From Valencia hispanica (taxonomy: Eukaryota; Chordata; Actinopteri; Cyprinodontiformes; Valenciidae): a stretch of 64,000 nt of DNA. Shown piece by piece: positions 11,981-23,567 of the stretch. Location of the stretch: positions 17,625,403 to 17,689,402 of the forward strand of contig OY747702.1 in the NCBI GenBank assembly GCA_963556495.2, read 5' to 3'. The notes beneath the pieces are model-generated. The model saw only the letters and a list, made by a program, of their open reading frames with translations, did no database searches and was not told where the DNA came from. Position numbers and translations under genes: made by a program. Position 1 is the stretch's first letter. Every line of letters begins with the position of its first letter.

Positions 11981-12308
11981 GTAATTTGATCAAAAATAAA
12001 CAATCATTTATATTTCTGAAAGTATTCTTTTACAGCATTCTTTCACACCTGCCTAAAGGCTTGCACAGTACTGTATATGTATATATACATACATACTGTA
12101 TATGTCACTTCCCAAGTGGAGAAAAAGTTCACCGACCACAGGTAGGCCAACATCTTTTGTTTTCCCTGCATGTTATGTGGAATGAATAAAAAACAGTCCA
12201 TTATCAGTTTCTCTGACTAGAAATATCCTGAATACGTGTGTGACCATGAGGAAATCTCAGATCATTGCATCAGTATGCTAGTATTACCTTAGCCTTCATC
12301 GGCCACTT

Positions 12309-12913
12309 AGTACGTTTACATGCAGCAAGAGAAATTCGAATTATTGCCTTAGTCCGACTGAAATCAGACTTTTAAAATGCATGTATACACCTTAGTCCGG
12401 CTGGAATCGAACCGAACTGGAGTTTCAGAAGCTCGACTTCTCTTGCTGGATAATGCGATTCAAATCGGAGTACACGGCAACCAGCCCCCACGGCCCCGCC
12501 CGCACTCGCGCACCCCCCTCGGGGAGTTTGGAGAGCCGGAAATCCGACCCAGTACTAACAACAGTGGTGTTATAGGAGCCATATGGCATCTAAGACTAAT
12601 GTAAGCGGCCAATCAGTGCATGTTTGGACTTACGAAGAGGCGATGCGTTGTTACTGTGAATATCCTGCTTTAACTCCGTCTGCTTCACTCCCGCCAGCCT
12701 CAGTTTACTGTCTGAATGCAGCTGGAAGCTAACCGCTATTAGGCTAACTCGTAGGAGCGCATATCGCCATCTATCGTCAGGGAGTGGAACGTACTTAATT
12801 TAATAATTCAATTTTCTGATGGACATGTAAACTGGGACTCGGCTCGTTGCAGAGGGAAGTCTTTAGTCCGATTACTCAAAAAAGCTCGATTTAGCTGTGC
12901 ATGTAAACGTACT
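12309..12913. mobile_element. MITE with 'agtacgtttacatgca' inverted ends
   Basis: The left end AGTACGTTTACATGCA is repeated inverted at the right end (TGCATGTAAACGTACT), with further inverted similarity inside (ttagtccgactgaa versus tttagtccgatta). The element is about 605 bp. No convincing target duplication was seen, so the superfamily is uncertain. The GC-rich interior has no supported gene. Confidence 0.7.
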
Positions 12914-12969
12914 GACTGTTAGCAGGACTGAAAGCTAAACTAGAGCAACAGCTGGATGTGGAGATGCAG

Positions 12970-14760
12970 TACTGGCAGGGAAGCCCGGTCAGTAGCAGGG
13001 CCTTACCGGGGCTCCAGCCCAGGGTGCCGGTGCTGTGGGGCCCCCGAATGTAATGTTGTAAATGAATAGTGTGAGAACGTATTAACTTGATCACTTGCTA
13101 AGAGGATATTGACTGTGTCATTGAAACGTTTTCTAATTTTTTTTTGGCAAACGTCTGTCATGATTGCTTGATTATTATTCTTCCAAGTTTGATGCATCTT
13201 AAGCCTTGGGGAGGAGCATCAGTGATTAGTTTTTCATGATGGAGGACAGCAGAAAGTACGATAGTGGAGCACTGAAAAGAAAGAAAAAGACAAAGGGGAC
13301 AAGGTTAATGAAAAGATGCCCAAGCTCACAGGCTTTTCTGAGCCTCTCAGTTGTGATGGAGCACAACCATCTTCCCTCTCGCCTTCTCAGAACGTTAGCC
13401 TTGCTAACACCGGCACTACAATCCCGCCAGAACTTGGAACTGTGGCGGAGTTGGTCGCTGATCCGGCGCCTACAGAAATGAAGCGATGGAGGAGTGATCA
13501 TCTTCAGCAGATGACACCTTGAATGTGTATAAACCAGATAATACTGATCCTGCCCTTTGGGAAAAAATTGAGTCTGGGTGTGCTTACTGGGCTGAGCAAG
13601 GACCGGGGAGCTTGGCAATGGCAATTTTTAAGCATCGGAACGGGTATATAAGCACTAGAAGCGGCAGTTCTCCTTATCGCACCTTAAGCAACGACAGTGG
13701 TTGCTTTACTCTCCATCCACCGGAGCTGTGTTTTGGTTTGCGTGTTGTGTTTTCAGTGATGCTAAAAGTCAATCATACTTTCAAACGGGTTTCAGTGACT
13801 AAATGCATGAAGGAGCACAGAAATAGTGAGAATCACAGAAAAGCGATGCTGACATATATTACACTTGCATCAGCCAGCGGGAGGATAGATTCAGAACTGC
13901 AGAAGCAATTTGAATCAGAGTGTGCATATTGGACTCCAGTGTTAAGAAAGTTGTGTCTGTTGTCAAGTTTTTGGCAGAGAGAGGAGTGGCTCTTAGAGAC
14001 TCCAGTGATACTTTTGGCAGGGCCAATAATGGGAATTACATCGGAATTCTGGAGTTAATCAGCGAGTTTGATCCCTTTCTGAAGTCTCACCTTGAAAAAT
14101 ATGGAAATGCAGGTGCACCTTCCTATCTTTCTTCTAACACATGTGAGGAGTTTATTCAGCCTATGGGTGTTCGCGTTTTATCTGAAATTGTCAGTGAAGT
14201 GAATGGCCAAATTCTTCTCGATTCTGTTGACTCAATGCCAGATGTGGCACATGTTGATCAGCTTAAGATATGTGCCACCTGGATGGACGATCTCAGGAAA
14301 GCTTTCTGAAGTTTCTACCAATTGAAAGTCATGCAGAGGAAGCTTTATGTGAGTCTGTACTCAATGTTTTGGAAGAGATGAAACTTCAAATTGCAAACTG
14401 CAGGGGGCAATGCTATGATGAAACTGCCAACATGTCTGGCATGTATAAAGGATTACGCTCAGACTTTCCCTGACATTCTCTGTCACAAATGAAAGTGGTG
14501 AGCAATCCTTCTCTAGCTTGAAATAATAAAAAAATAGACTCTAATCCACAATGAGACAAGAAAGGCTGCATCATTTCACTCTCATGTTTCTTGAGAGTGA
14601 TCTAGTGAGAAAGGCGGACTTTAGTGATCTTGTGAAGGACTTTGCTGCAGAAAATAGCCATAGAAAAGTAGCCATTTTTTCAAAGTCCCTGACAATCTAA
14701 TGCTTATGAGGATTATCTATATGACAACTGTATGACTCATCACTGAAAGGGTTTCGTATT
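12970..14760 (+). mobile_element. Decayed hAT transposon of the ZMYM/DUF4371 type
   Basis: The block contains, in order, a GC-rich left end, a transposase N-terminus, the TTF-zinc-finger/DUF4371-like region, the GQCYDETANMSG motif and, after an internal deletion, a C-terminal dimerisation stretch (SFSSLK..., then DFSDLVKDFAAE). Both ends are approximate. It is broken by frameshifts and stops. Confidence 0.72.
13519..14473 (+). pseudogene. hAT transposase pseudogene (ZMYM-type)
   Basis: Three overlapping frames are needed to follow the protein. 13519-14058 carries LNVYKPDNTDPALW-like and KRVSVTKCMKEHRNSENHRK (zinc-finger region). 13920-14309 carries VVSVVKFLAERGVALRDSSD and NGNYIGILELISEFDPFL (DUF4371-type). 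14270-14473 carries the CYDETANMSGMYKGL block before the deletion. In intact relatives this region binds and cuts transposon ends. The RNase-H-like core between MSG and the C-terminal domain is missing, so no activity is expected. Confidence 0.75.
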
Positions 14761-15004
14761 ATTTGTTAGGGTATTCTTTTTCAACTGGCGTGTCGCCTGA
14801 TAGGGGAGTCTTACTGCAACGTTTAGATGAGTCCCTGGTCCAACACTCCTGAATAATCAAATTACCTCTATAGCATGCAGAATGGTTCTTCAGAGACTTG
14901 TTAATGACAATGTCAATTATTTGATTCAAGTGTCTTGAAGCAGAGACACATCTTAAGGGGACACCGGGCCTTGGGGACTAGAACTTGACACCTGTGTCCT
15001 AGAA

Positions 15005-15240
15005 GGAAAGGTTCAAAAGTAGGGAGGCACGAATCTAAAAATGTGGACCAAAACCGATATTAATATTGCTGTTATGGCCAATAACCTATTTTTACGAATG
15101 TATTTATTTTAGATAAATCTCTTACAAATATGGAAATGAACAGCAGTTTTACTGATCGGACCAATATTGATTAAAAAATGACTAACATTGGCCGATTCTG
15201 ATGTTATTGCCAATATATTGTGCATTCCTTTGTGCGAGTT
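15005..15240. repeat. MITE copy of the 'gatgcaccgat / ttatggcc' family, centre deleted
   Basis: The left half shows 'aggcacgaatctaaaaatgtgg' and 'ctgttatggccaataacc'. The right half ends 'ttgccaatatattgtgcattcc'. The same pattern is seen at about 45920-46820 and 53400-55450. In this copy the central region present in those two is missing. Confidence 0.55.
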
Positions 15241-16180
15241 TCACTGTGTAGTGTCTTGATATTGTTGCCCTCAGATTAGAACTGTAGTTTTACAGGAATG
15301 TGGTGAAAATCCTGTTTAGATGACAATATTACCTTTTTAGGCATGGGGGGGGGGGGTACTTTTTGCACAGGGACCTCTTCAATCATAATCTGGACTTGGT
15401 AACAGCTTAACCTCCAATTAACTTGTTACCACTGTTGACACAGACAGTAGGGAAGTCTAAAGTAGTCATTTCATATCCTAGATTTTTGTGACTTTGGCAG
15501 AAAGCCAAAGTATTAATGTAGCAGTTTCCTTAGAACAAAATTTTTAAACTGGTACAGTATTCATTTACTTTATTGTATACATTTTTATGCTATCTGAGAA
15601 CATTCTGTTGGAAAATTTACTGCAAGTGCAGACTGATGTTAAATGTCCTTACACAAACACATTTTTCACATTCTTCCCTGACTGTACCGAAAATGAACTG
15701 AACCGGGAATTGAAACCAAGGTACTGTAAGTACCGAACCGGAATTATTTTGGTGTACCGTTACACACCTACCTACCTACCCACCCACCCATCCTCTTGCA
15801 GTCAGGGGAGGCAGGCACCTGTCATAATAAAAAATTATAATAATAAATAAAATCAGCACTAAAAATTATAATAGAAAATCTGTATTTCAACTTATCTGTT
15901 GTATACATTTGTATTCTATAGTATTTCAAAAAAAATTTAATGACTGGAAGTCAATATGGTGTCCTTACAAGGACACAAATACAAACTTGTGTGTGTGTGT
16001 CTGTGATGGACAATTTTTTTAAACTAAAGAAGGACAAAGATCCTGGCCAGGAGCAATTTGCATGTAAATTCCTCCATCATACAACCTTGAGGTGACACCT
16101 TCGAGTCATTACATACATTCCATCAATACTCTGCAAGGTGTCGGTGTTGGACTCTTTGCCATGCAGAGCAGCTGCCAGTA
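15240..16180. other. No gene found
   Basis: AT-rich unannotated DNA with a G10 run near 15346, a (CTAC/CCAC)n patch at about 15768-15790 and a short TG run near 15990. A short open frame at 15587-15850 ends in this low-complexity sequence and has no recognisable domain. Confidence 0.4.
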
Positions 16181-16182
16181 TA

Positions 16183-17060
16183 CAGCGCTGTGCAAAAGTA
16201 TGAAAGCCCCTTGAATTTTTCTGCATTCCACAAACTAAAATAGTATTCTATGATGACATATAGTATATGCTGAATACTAATCCATCCCATTCTTTTCATG
16301 TTTTTGTGTGAACAAATGTCTAATTTTCCTTCCACTTCACAATTATGCAAAACTTTGCGTTGGTCAAATATAATCCTAATAAAATACAGAGAAGTATTTG
16401 GTTGTGATGTGAAAAACTTCGGGGGAAATATCATGACTTTGTCAAGGCACACATGAAGCCTCTGTAATCAATAGAAGTTATTTGAAGCGTCATTATTTTG
16501 TATTTGCAAATAATTTAATGTGTCATCTGTAAACTTTTGTAGTTTCAGGTCGTTTTCTCGTTGTCTCGTTATTGTACTTAAAGTTTATTCTGAAAGCATT
16601 CATACACCTGAACTTTGCTCATCAACCTGAACACACCATGTGAAACAAAGCGGTGACAGCATCATGCTGTGGGAATGCCTTTCTTCAGCAGGCATAGGGA
16701 AGCTGGTAAAAGACAATGAGAAAATGGATGGGGGTAAATTCAGGAAAATCCTGAACGAAAACCTGTGAGAGGTAACAAACGTCTCGACACGGGGACAGAG
16801 GGACAGTCCACCATTCTGGCCTTCATGGAAGAATGTCAAGAAGAAAGCCCTCAGGAGTCCCATCACTTTTTTTAAGATTTGTTTTAGCAAGAGAAAGTTG
16901 AAAAACCACATTTCCTTCTGCGTTACAATTACACACTTTGTCAGTTTGTCACATAAAATCCCCATAAAACACGGTAAAGTGTGTGGTCGTGGCATAAGTA
17001 TGAAAAATGGAAAAGGCCACCGCTCATCCGTCAAAATCTTATTGTAAGGTGCTGCTGAAT
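16183..17060 (+). mobile_element. Decayed Tc1-like transposon
   Basis: The left end follows a TA (16181-16182) with CAGCGCTGTGCAAAAGTATG, a typical fish Tc1 terminus. The body at about 16640-16760 translates to remnants of the SIMLW(G)C(F)SSAGIGKLVKDNEKMDG region of a Tc1 transposase. 'gtgtgtggtcgtggcataagtatgaaa' near 16980 resembles the right end. It is broken throughout. Related decayed copies occur at 21.1-22.3, 26.2-27.0 and 31.1-31.6 kb. Confidence 0.65.
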
Positions 17061-19140
17061 TTAATCACCATTGGAATCATAAAAATAAGTATGAAAAATA
17101 AAATCAAAACGCATCAAATGGTTCTGCGAGCCACTATAATGTGATTTAGGGGGTCTCCAAAACACCGCTTCCATCTGACCATCCCTCGCTGCGTCCCTCT
17201 GTGGCTGAAATGTTCATTTTGGATGTGGAGGAAGGAGCTTAAAAAGTCCTGTGTACACACAGATGAGAGGAGTCCGTCTCCTCTCATCTTTTAACAAGCT
17301 CGGGGACTCCGAGTCAGGGGAGCAGGGGGGCATCCACAAATACTGTACGTGTCTAAGTTTTCCAGCGCCAATTAGAAAGCCACGGCCATGCAAGTTTAAT
17401 GACGGAGAGCAGGGAAGAAAAACAAGTGGTATTAAGATATAGAATATGCTAAAAGCCGTTCATTACGAGCATAAATTATACAGCAGCTCCCAGTGTAGAG
17501 GGGAGACGGCATGCTGGAATCTGTAGCTGCCTCTGTGGGGGCAAATAAGTCGGTGTCACTTTGTAGAGACAATAAGTGAAACAAAGACAGAGCAATTTAG
17601 AGCCAACCAAAGCAATGTGAATATCGTTACCTACTGGGGATTGCCATTGTTTTCTGAGTATTTTCGGAGCTTTGTTCTCTGTTCTACTTTAGTCATTTGA
17701 TGAAGCAACAATTTGAAAGCTGGAAGCCCGAACGGGAAACAGCTTTTTTTCTTTTCTGAACATACACAAAACAGTGTGGAAGTAAACAGCAGCCTGCCTT
17801 CATTAGAGGAAAAAGTGAAGACGTGTGCAGTTACATTTAAGTGAGTTTAATTAGACAGGAAGAGCTGCAGCTGCACCTCAAAGTTTGTGTCCACCGGTGG
17901 CTAGATAACCTGACCTTGCTGCTAATTCTCTTGGACATTTCTTTCTTGTTTTGCTAAATAATTGTAAAATGAATCTTACATTTGCGCCAACATGCACAGC
18001 TCAGTCTGCATCTACATCTACAGAGATAAACAATGATTGCTGAATACTGTTTAAGCGGTTAGTTAGAAAGGTTGGTTAGGGTGATGCACAAGTAACTCTG
18101 TCTCCTCCGTGTTCTGGCCAGACATGTTTGAATTAAATACTTAAACGCCTTCATGGACTCAAGTCTTCTTTATTATGGAAACCCTGAGATACTATTTTTT
18201 GCCATTACAAAACTTTTACCCCTCTTCCATTTCATGAGAGACTATTCCCCCCTCTCACAATCCAGGACTCCTGCTGCTGTCAGAAATCCGCCACATCCTG
18301 CCATGAAACTGACACCAGCACGTACGGAGCAGTGTCACGCTCATGTCCAGGTTTTTTTTTTGGTTTGTCGGTTGTTGTTTTTTTCTGCTGCCCCCACGCA
18401 TATATCACAAATGAGTGGAGCTGCACCTTGTCTCTACTTCACCTCCAGCCCAGGCTCCAAACACCCACAGCAGCAGCTACAACAAAGACATGTATGGAAG
18501 TACTCCCACAGCTGCACTGGGTTTTGTTTCTTTGTGAAGTTGTTGCACTGCATTCGCTTCTCTTGAATCACACTGGTGGAAACTTTTCGTTTTTTTTGGG
18601 GGGGGGGTTCACCCTCAGGCGCTACATATATTCGTTTTCGGATTTGCTTTTCTGCGGACATCGCTGTGAATCAGCCAGCTCCTCCGCACAATACTGCGTA
18701 CTGCTACTGATTTCGACTACTGATAATTCTAAAAACAGTCCCCACTGTCAGATCGTTAACCTTCCATCTGCTGTGTTGAGCCTGTGTCCATGTTCCACAT
18801 TCATCTGGCAACTCTTCACCAGGCACAAAGGAGAAAACCAACCGGAACAATGAAGTAGCTGCAACTGCAGCTCCAGGATATTCAGTATAAATTAATGGCA
18901 AGGATGAATTATAGATATGGCATGACCCGAAATAATACTAGAGAGAGAAAAAAAAAAAAGGGAAAAAAAGTACAATTGTATGGAAAGTATCTGCATGTTT
19001 CTCACTGAGAATTAACTATTATATGGAAAGTATGGAAGCGTTCAGAATTATACATTCTACTGGTACTTCTACTGAAAAAAAACAAAAACTTTCTATTTTA
19101 AATTACGGTACTTTCCAAATAAAGTTTGCCTCTCTCATGT
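17060..19140. other. No gene found; non-repetitive DNA upstream of gpc3 intron
   Basis: No coding exon was supported. Stretches such as 17330-17470 and 17860-17960 are complex and not obviously repetitive, and could be conserved non-coding DNA in the large gpc3 intron 1. There is a G10 tract at 18598-18607 and A-rich runs near 18950. The long frames at 18153-18853 have no recognisable domain. Confidence 0.35.
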
Positions 19141-19149
19141 CTCATTTTA

Positions 19150-19620
19150 ACGGGCTGGGTTATCCTGAGCTATTTCTGTAGTTATGCTGCTATAGGCTTA
19201 GACTGCTGGAGGACAGACTGACCTTTTCTTCACTCTGCTGCTTTTCTCTCCTACTACTCTCCAGTTGCATTATTTGTTCTTATGTCGACTGTTAACTCTG
19301 TTTTTGTTTTTCTCTGCGTTTTTCTCTCCATAGAAGCTACACCTGGTCTGGTGCTCTGTTCAACTGTGACGGCTTGTTGGAGGGGGAGCATCGACTGGGA
19401 TGATGCTCCCAGTAACTGAATGTTCTCCCTCTCCTGTTATGTACTTTTTACTTTCTTTAACACAACAATTACATCAGTTTGTTTTGTTCTTGCTGTGTCT
19501 CTGCTCTGTCGGTTCTGGTTCTGCTGGAGGTTTCTTCCATTTAAAGGGGATTTTTTCCTCTCCACAGTAGCTACATCCTTGCTCAGTATGAGTGTCAACG
19601 ACACAACGCAGGTGACTGTC
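19150..19620 (+). repeat. Dispersed teleost repeat ('ggttctgctggaggtttcttcc' family)
   Basis: The diagnostic phrases 'gctgctataggcttagactgctgg' and 'ggttctgctggaggtttcttcc', followed by a 'gggattttttcctctcc' stretch, identify a common fish dispersed repeat. Any translated product is coincidental. Confidence 0.6.
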
Positions 19621-19679
19621 TACTGTCGCTACATGCTAACCTCCCCTACTATTTGGGCTGCACTATATTAAGAAAACGT

Positions 19680-21130
19680 GTAATATGCAATAATGTAGGT
19701 AAATGCTTCCATGAACAAATCAATAAAATAAATACATTTGAAACCATGATTAAACGCATTTACCATGACAAGTTTAGAGATAAGAATCACATTTCTTTAT
19801 GTGGCTGGTGTCCCGAGAAAGCCTGTTTCCAAATGAGGACTTTTTTCCTAAGTGTTTGTGGGGCTGCAGCAGCAGTGACATGCAGTCACAGCTTTTATCC
19901 TTGACACAATGAATACCACAAAAAAATCATGATAAAATGTTAAGTTATGAAGGTCAGCACATTCCTGTATTACATGAATAACACGTTCTTCTGTCTTTCC
20001 CACTTTGAAGAGTGACTACGCGAAATAAGCATCTGTGCTTGTCAATTTTTTTTCTTATCCTTTTTCTGTCCCCCAATCCCCCCCGTAATGTTATGAGAAA
20101 GGTTAAAAAACTACAGTAGTTATGTCGACCAATGAAAAATCAAATCTGCATTGTTGCTTAAAGCTTTTCTTTGACTGCTTTAAGATAATCACTACACAAT
20201 TAAGTCTAATCAGGCACATTCATGTCTAGGTGATTGTTACTGCGCTGACACCGACTTCCTGGTATTGCTTTTCCACCCAAACACACCTATACTGTCAGTT
20301 CCAAACAGGTTGAGTGATTGGTGAAGTAACCTCCTATGCAAAAAAAAAAAAACGAAAAAACTACCTGCATCACTTTTGTTTAGGTTGCTATATGCATAAT
20401 CCCTCAAATAAACCAGATCGCACCCTTTCCAGCTGAGCTAGAGGAGTCCTTCTGAGAGCTTGTGAACTGATTTCAAATGCGCACCAACTCCCAGACTGAA
20501 GGTTGCCTGACCTACTCTGCCTCGGCTTTGGGGAGGCTAAATATTTCTCTCAGCCCGCTGCGATGTTTCGCCCTCTGGCTGCCAGATAAAACGCTGGCTG
20601 GCCTGGGTCGGAAGGTGTGTGATTAAAGATGGATGTGTGGAGGAGAGGAGGGCTCAGCCGGTTGAGCCGCGTCTACCTTTTTGCAATAGGGAGCATGACA
20701 AAACAGGCTTCAAAGTGCATCTCGCTCTCCTCCCTGCTGTTTAATTCGTATAGTTTTTCTCAGCTTGTCGACGGAACATTTGGTTGTATTTTGTAAAACC
20801 TCTTAGAGTCGTGTAGGAGTACGCTGTGCAAGGATCCCATGCTGAGGATGGAGAGAAAGCTGTTAACCCGGAGCACCTCCCCATGCTGTCATGACACTAA
20901 AACACCCAATTAACATTTGCAGCGGGCTGTTATTCAGCACCACGAGAGGCTTCTCCATTTAAATGCTGAATCAGAATGTAAGCAACAGGCTCCGCAGCAC
21001 CAACGTGCCGTTGTCTGCAGTTGCTGTTCCCCTTTTTCCATGTGGACCCATATGACTGATTCAGCACCAACCCAGACTGATGTGAAGTGGAAGTTTTTAA
21101 TCACATTCCAGCTACAAACATAAATATCTT
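19680..21130. other. No gene found
   Basis: No exon or mobile element was recognised. 20400-20950 is complex sequence of moderate GC content that may be intronic regulatory DNA; the remainder is AT-rich with short poly-A and poly-T runs. Confidence 0.35.
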
Positions 21131-21134
21131 TAAT

Positions 21135-22295
21135 ATGGATTTTGTGTTATAGACCAACAGATAGTAGAGCTCAAAGAAAAATCATGGTTTCACAATAAAG
21201 CAGAGAAGTTAGTTGTGCATTTGTATTCCGCCCCCTTTATTATGACTCCCTTAAATAAAATCCAGTGCTGCCGAAAACTAAACAGAGCCTACCTTTGCAA
21301 TTTAATCTCGGTGTGATTCCAGCTGTTCTGTGAAGGCCCCAGAGGTTTGTTAAGAGAACATAGGAGCACAAACAGCATCATTCAGACCAAGGAGCAGAGC
21401 GGACAGGTCAGGGAGGTAGTTCTGGAGAGGTTTAAAGCAGGGTTGGAGTGCAAAACAATACCCTAAACTTTGAGCCGTTTATGGAGTCCTCGTGAATCCA
21501 TTATATTAAAACCTCAAAAGTTATGCCTGTCCACATAAACTGACAGTCCAACCAAGGAGACCATTAATCAGAGAAGCAGCCAGGAGGTCCATGGTAACTC
21601 TGGAGGAGCTGTAGAGTTCCTCAACCAAGAAGAGAGAATCTATTCACTTCTCAAATTTTGCCTTTATGGAAAGATTGCCAGACGAAAGTCATTGTTCAAG
21701 AAAAATAAAACTGTAAGAAGCCCCATTTAAAGTAGGGGACACCGCAGACATGTAGAAGAAGGTGCTTTAACCAAAATAGAACTTGTTGGCCTAAATGAAT
21801 GTGGCAGAATCATGCTGTGGAGATGCTTCTCTGCAGAAGCTGGCTGGACTGGATTGGAAGACAGATGGAGCTACATACAAGACAATCCCGGAAGAAAACC
21901 GTTAGAGGCTGCAAAAGACTTCAGGTCTGCGTGGAGGTTCACTTTTTAGGAGAAGTTCATTCACCTTTAAGTCAAATCAAAGCCCATCCAGACTTAAATA
22001 AGGAATCTGTGCCAAGATTTGAAAAATGATACTTCCGTCTCTACATGTGCAGAGCTAAGTTTGCAGCTGAAACTGCTGCAAAGTGTTCCACAGTGTTGAC
22101 TCAGAAGGGCTAAATAGAAAAGCACACCACACTTTTCAGCTTTTCGTTTGTGGAAAGAAGGAACAGTTTTTGTCCCTTCCAGCTGTGACTAAAAGTCACA
22201 GAAAACTAACTGAAGTTTGCGGCAAGGTGACAAAATCTCAAAGTTCAAGGATCATGAAGACCTTTTGACAGACGGTGTAAGTATGTGCCTTTTCC
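21135..22295 (+). mobile_element. Decayed Tc1-like transposon
   Basis: Remnants include 'aatcagagaagcagccaggaggtccatggtaactctggaggagctg' (a Tc1 transposase segment that recurs at 26228 on the plus strand and 31440-31600 on the minus strand), 'gaatcatgctgtggagatgcttctc' (the IMLWRCFS region) and, near the right end, 'aagtatgtgccttttcc'. Stops and frameshifts are frequent. Confidence 0.65.
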
Positions 22296-22675
22296 AGTCC
22301 CTGCACTCCAACATGAGATAAGATTGAACTTAGCGGAGTATCTTAACACCCGCAGGCAGATGTTCACATCTGCTCCCAGATTTCCGGGCAGCCGAAAGCT
22401 GTGGGTCCTGAAGGGTTGTTTCTTGCTTTCCTATTTGGATCAATATTAGAACAAAGTGATTCTCTAAACCTAGAGCTTGTTGCAGGCGGTACCAATTAGG
22501 CGCAGTTTTAACAAGCTGCTCAACGTGGGCGATAGATTTTTTATTTTCCCTCCAGAGAAAGGTTGGAGAGGTTCCGCCGTTGAGGGTGAAGAAGGGCAGA
22601 GAGAAAATTATTTAAGGGTATTTTAAAGGTTCAAAGAAAAAAAAATCTACATATGATGGCAGCTGTGAGAGTTAC

Positions 22676-22832
22676 CTGACACCGGACTTTCGGGGACCCA
22701 CTTGGAGCCGGGGTGGAGAGCGTGAAACGCCGTGCGCACCTCCTGGCAGTTTGGTGCTTGTCCGCCGGGAAGCGGGAACAGCTGGAGGAGGGCGCACAGG
22801 CAGAGCGCTCCGTGGACCGATGCAGCCACCAT
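22676..22832 (-). CDS. gpc3: Glypican-3, coding exon 1
   Basis: Glypican-3 is a GPI-anchored heparan-sulfate proteoglycan of the cell surface that modulates Hedgehog, Wnt and BMP signalling. The exon encodes residues 1-52 plus one base: a hydrophobic signal peptide (about residues 1-25), then NCQEVRTAF, the first conserved glypican Cys with its VR neighbour, and HPGSKWVPESPVS, matching the LQPGLKWVPETPVPG region that ends exon 1 of mammalian GPC3. It ends at a GTAAC donor (22671-22675) with phase 1, as in mammals. The ATG (22832) sits in an ACCATGG context. All later exons must lie at lower coordinates, and I did not find exon 2, consistent with the very long intron 1 of this gene. Identity is supported by phf6 nearby, its neighbour in human. 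Confidence 0.85.
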
Positions 22833-23330
22833 GGTAGGCTAGGGCAGGAACCGGAGCGAAACGGGGAGAAGGAAACTACCAAAAGCAAAAAACTGAGGTG
22901 AACTTTATCTCGTTAAACAAAAAGAGAAAAGTTACAGGGGGAACAACCCGGGTTGGGGCTGATGAAGAGAAGCTGCAGCTCCCGCTGACTCTGCTCGGCT
23001 CCGCATCCTTTACGCGTTCTCTCTCTCTCCCCCCCCCCCACGCCTGGTTTTTAACCACTGATGCTCCTTCTCCAAACTACACGAGGATAACAACTTGGTT
23101 ACCAGCCCGCGTCCTTACCTTCTTACGCCAAAATCAGCTGTGCGCGCAAACGGACCAGCCCGCGGTGTGTGTGTGTGCGTGCGACGCGAAGCATCTCTCC
23201 CCTCTGGTGTAATAGTAGCTGGTGATGTGGGCTGATGCACTGGTGGGTGCGTGAGTGGGCAGATGAGGAGGGCATTATTGCTGCTGTCTACTTAGATGAA
23301 TGGCACTGCGGGTTAGAAGCTGAACTTTTA
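22833..23330 (-). promoter_or_regulatory. gpc3: gpc3 5' UTR and promoter region
   Basis: Sequence upstream of the gpc3 start codon (higher coordinates, minus strand) is relatively CpG-rich, with clusters near 22965-23010 and 23140-23200, then a (GT)n patch at about 23166-23179 and a C-run at 23031-23039. No TATA box is obvious. The transcription start is not determined. Confidence 0.5.
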
Positions 23331-23567
23331 CGTTAACCCATCAGTCAACGCAGCGATCTGGAGTTTCAGACATTCAGGTGTGTGTGTTTAAAAAAAAAAA
23401 CCGTGAGTGAAGCTCAAAGTTCTTACGATGCAAATGCAACACTGCGTATTCTGTATCAGATCAAAAGCTGATGATCAAATGCATTTTCTTTACGCCAACA
23501 AGAAGTGAACGTGGAAAAAGGACCTGTTCAATGTATAAACTGCTTGGAGATGTCACGCCCACGTGAT

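Larger units (their letters stand above)
9890..12073. mobile_element. Tc1-like transposon remnant, itself interrupted twice
   Basis: Matching inverted ends are visible: the left arm (reverse complement of about 9895-10048) corresponds to the right arm (about 11044-11154, continuing at 11981-12073). Shared blocks include 'gtagtaacaccaaat' and 'aagaattgat'. The right end reads ...gcacagtactg followed by TA, a Tc1-type terminus and target. The body (about 10690-11030) resembles the start of a Tc1 transposase gene, but the catalytic core is missing. A LINE derivative (10057-10690) sits in the left part, and a hAT element (11155-11980, with 8-bp duplication) sits in the right arm. Confidence 0.75.

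Noticed and set aside
18153..18853. Frames of 137 and 173 codons upstream of gpc3
   Set aside because: Low-complexity, Cys/Phe/Leu-rich translations over T-rich and G-run sequence without splice-site or domain support.
1..22600. Search for gpc3 exon 2 (CCSRKMEE-type block) on the minus strand
   Set aside because: No match seen; it probably lies outside the window because intron 1 is long.
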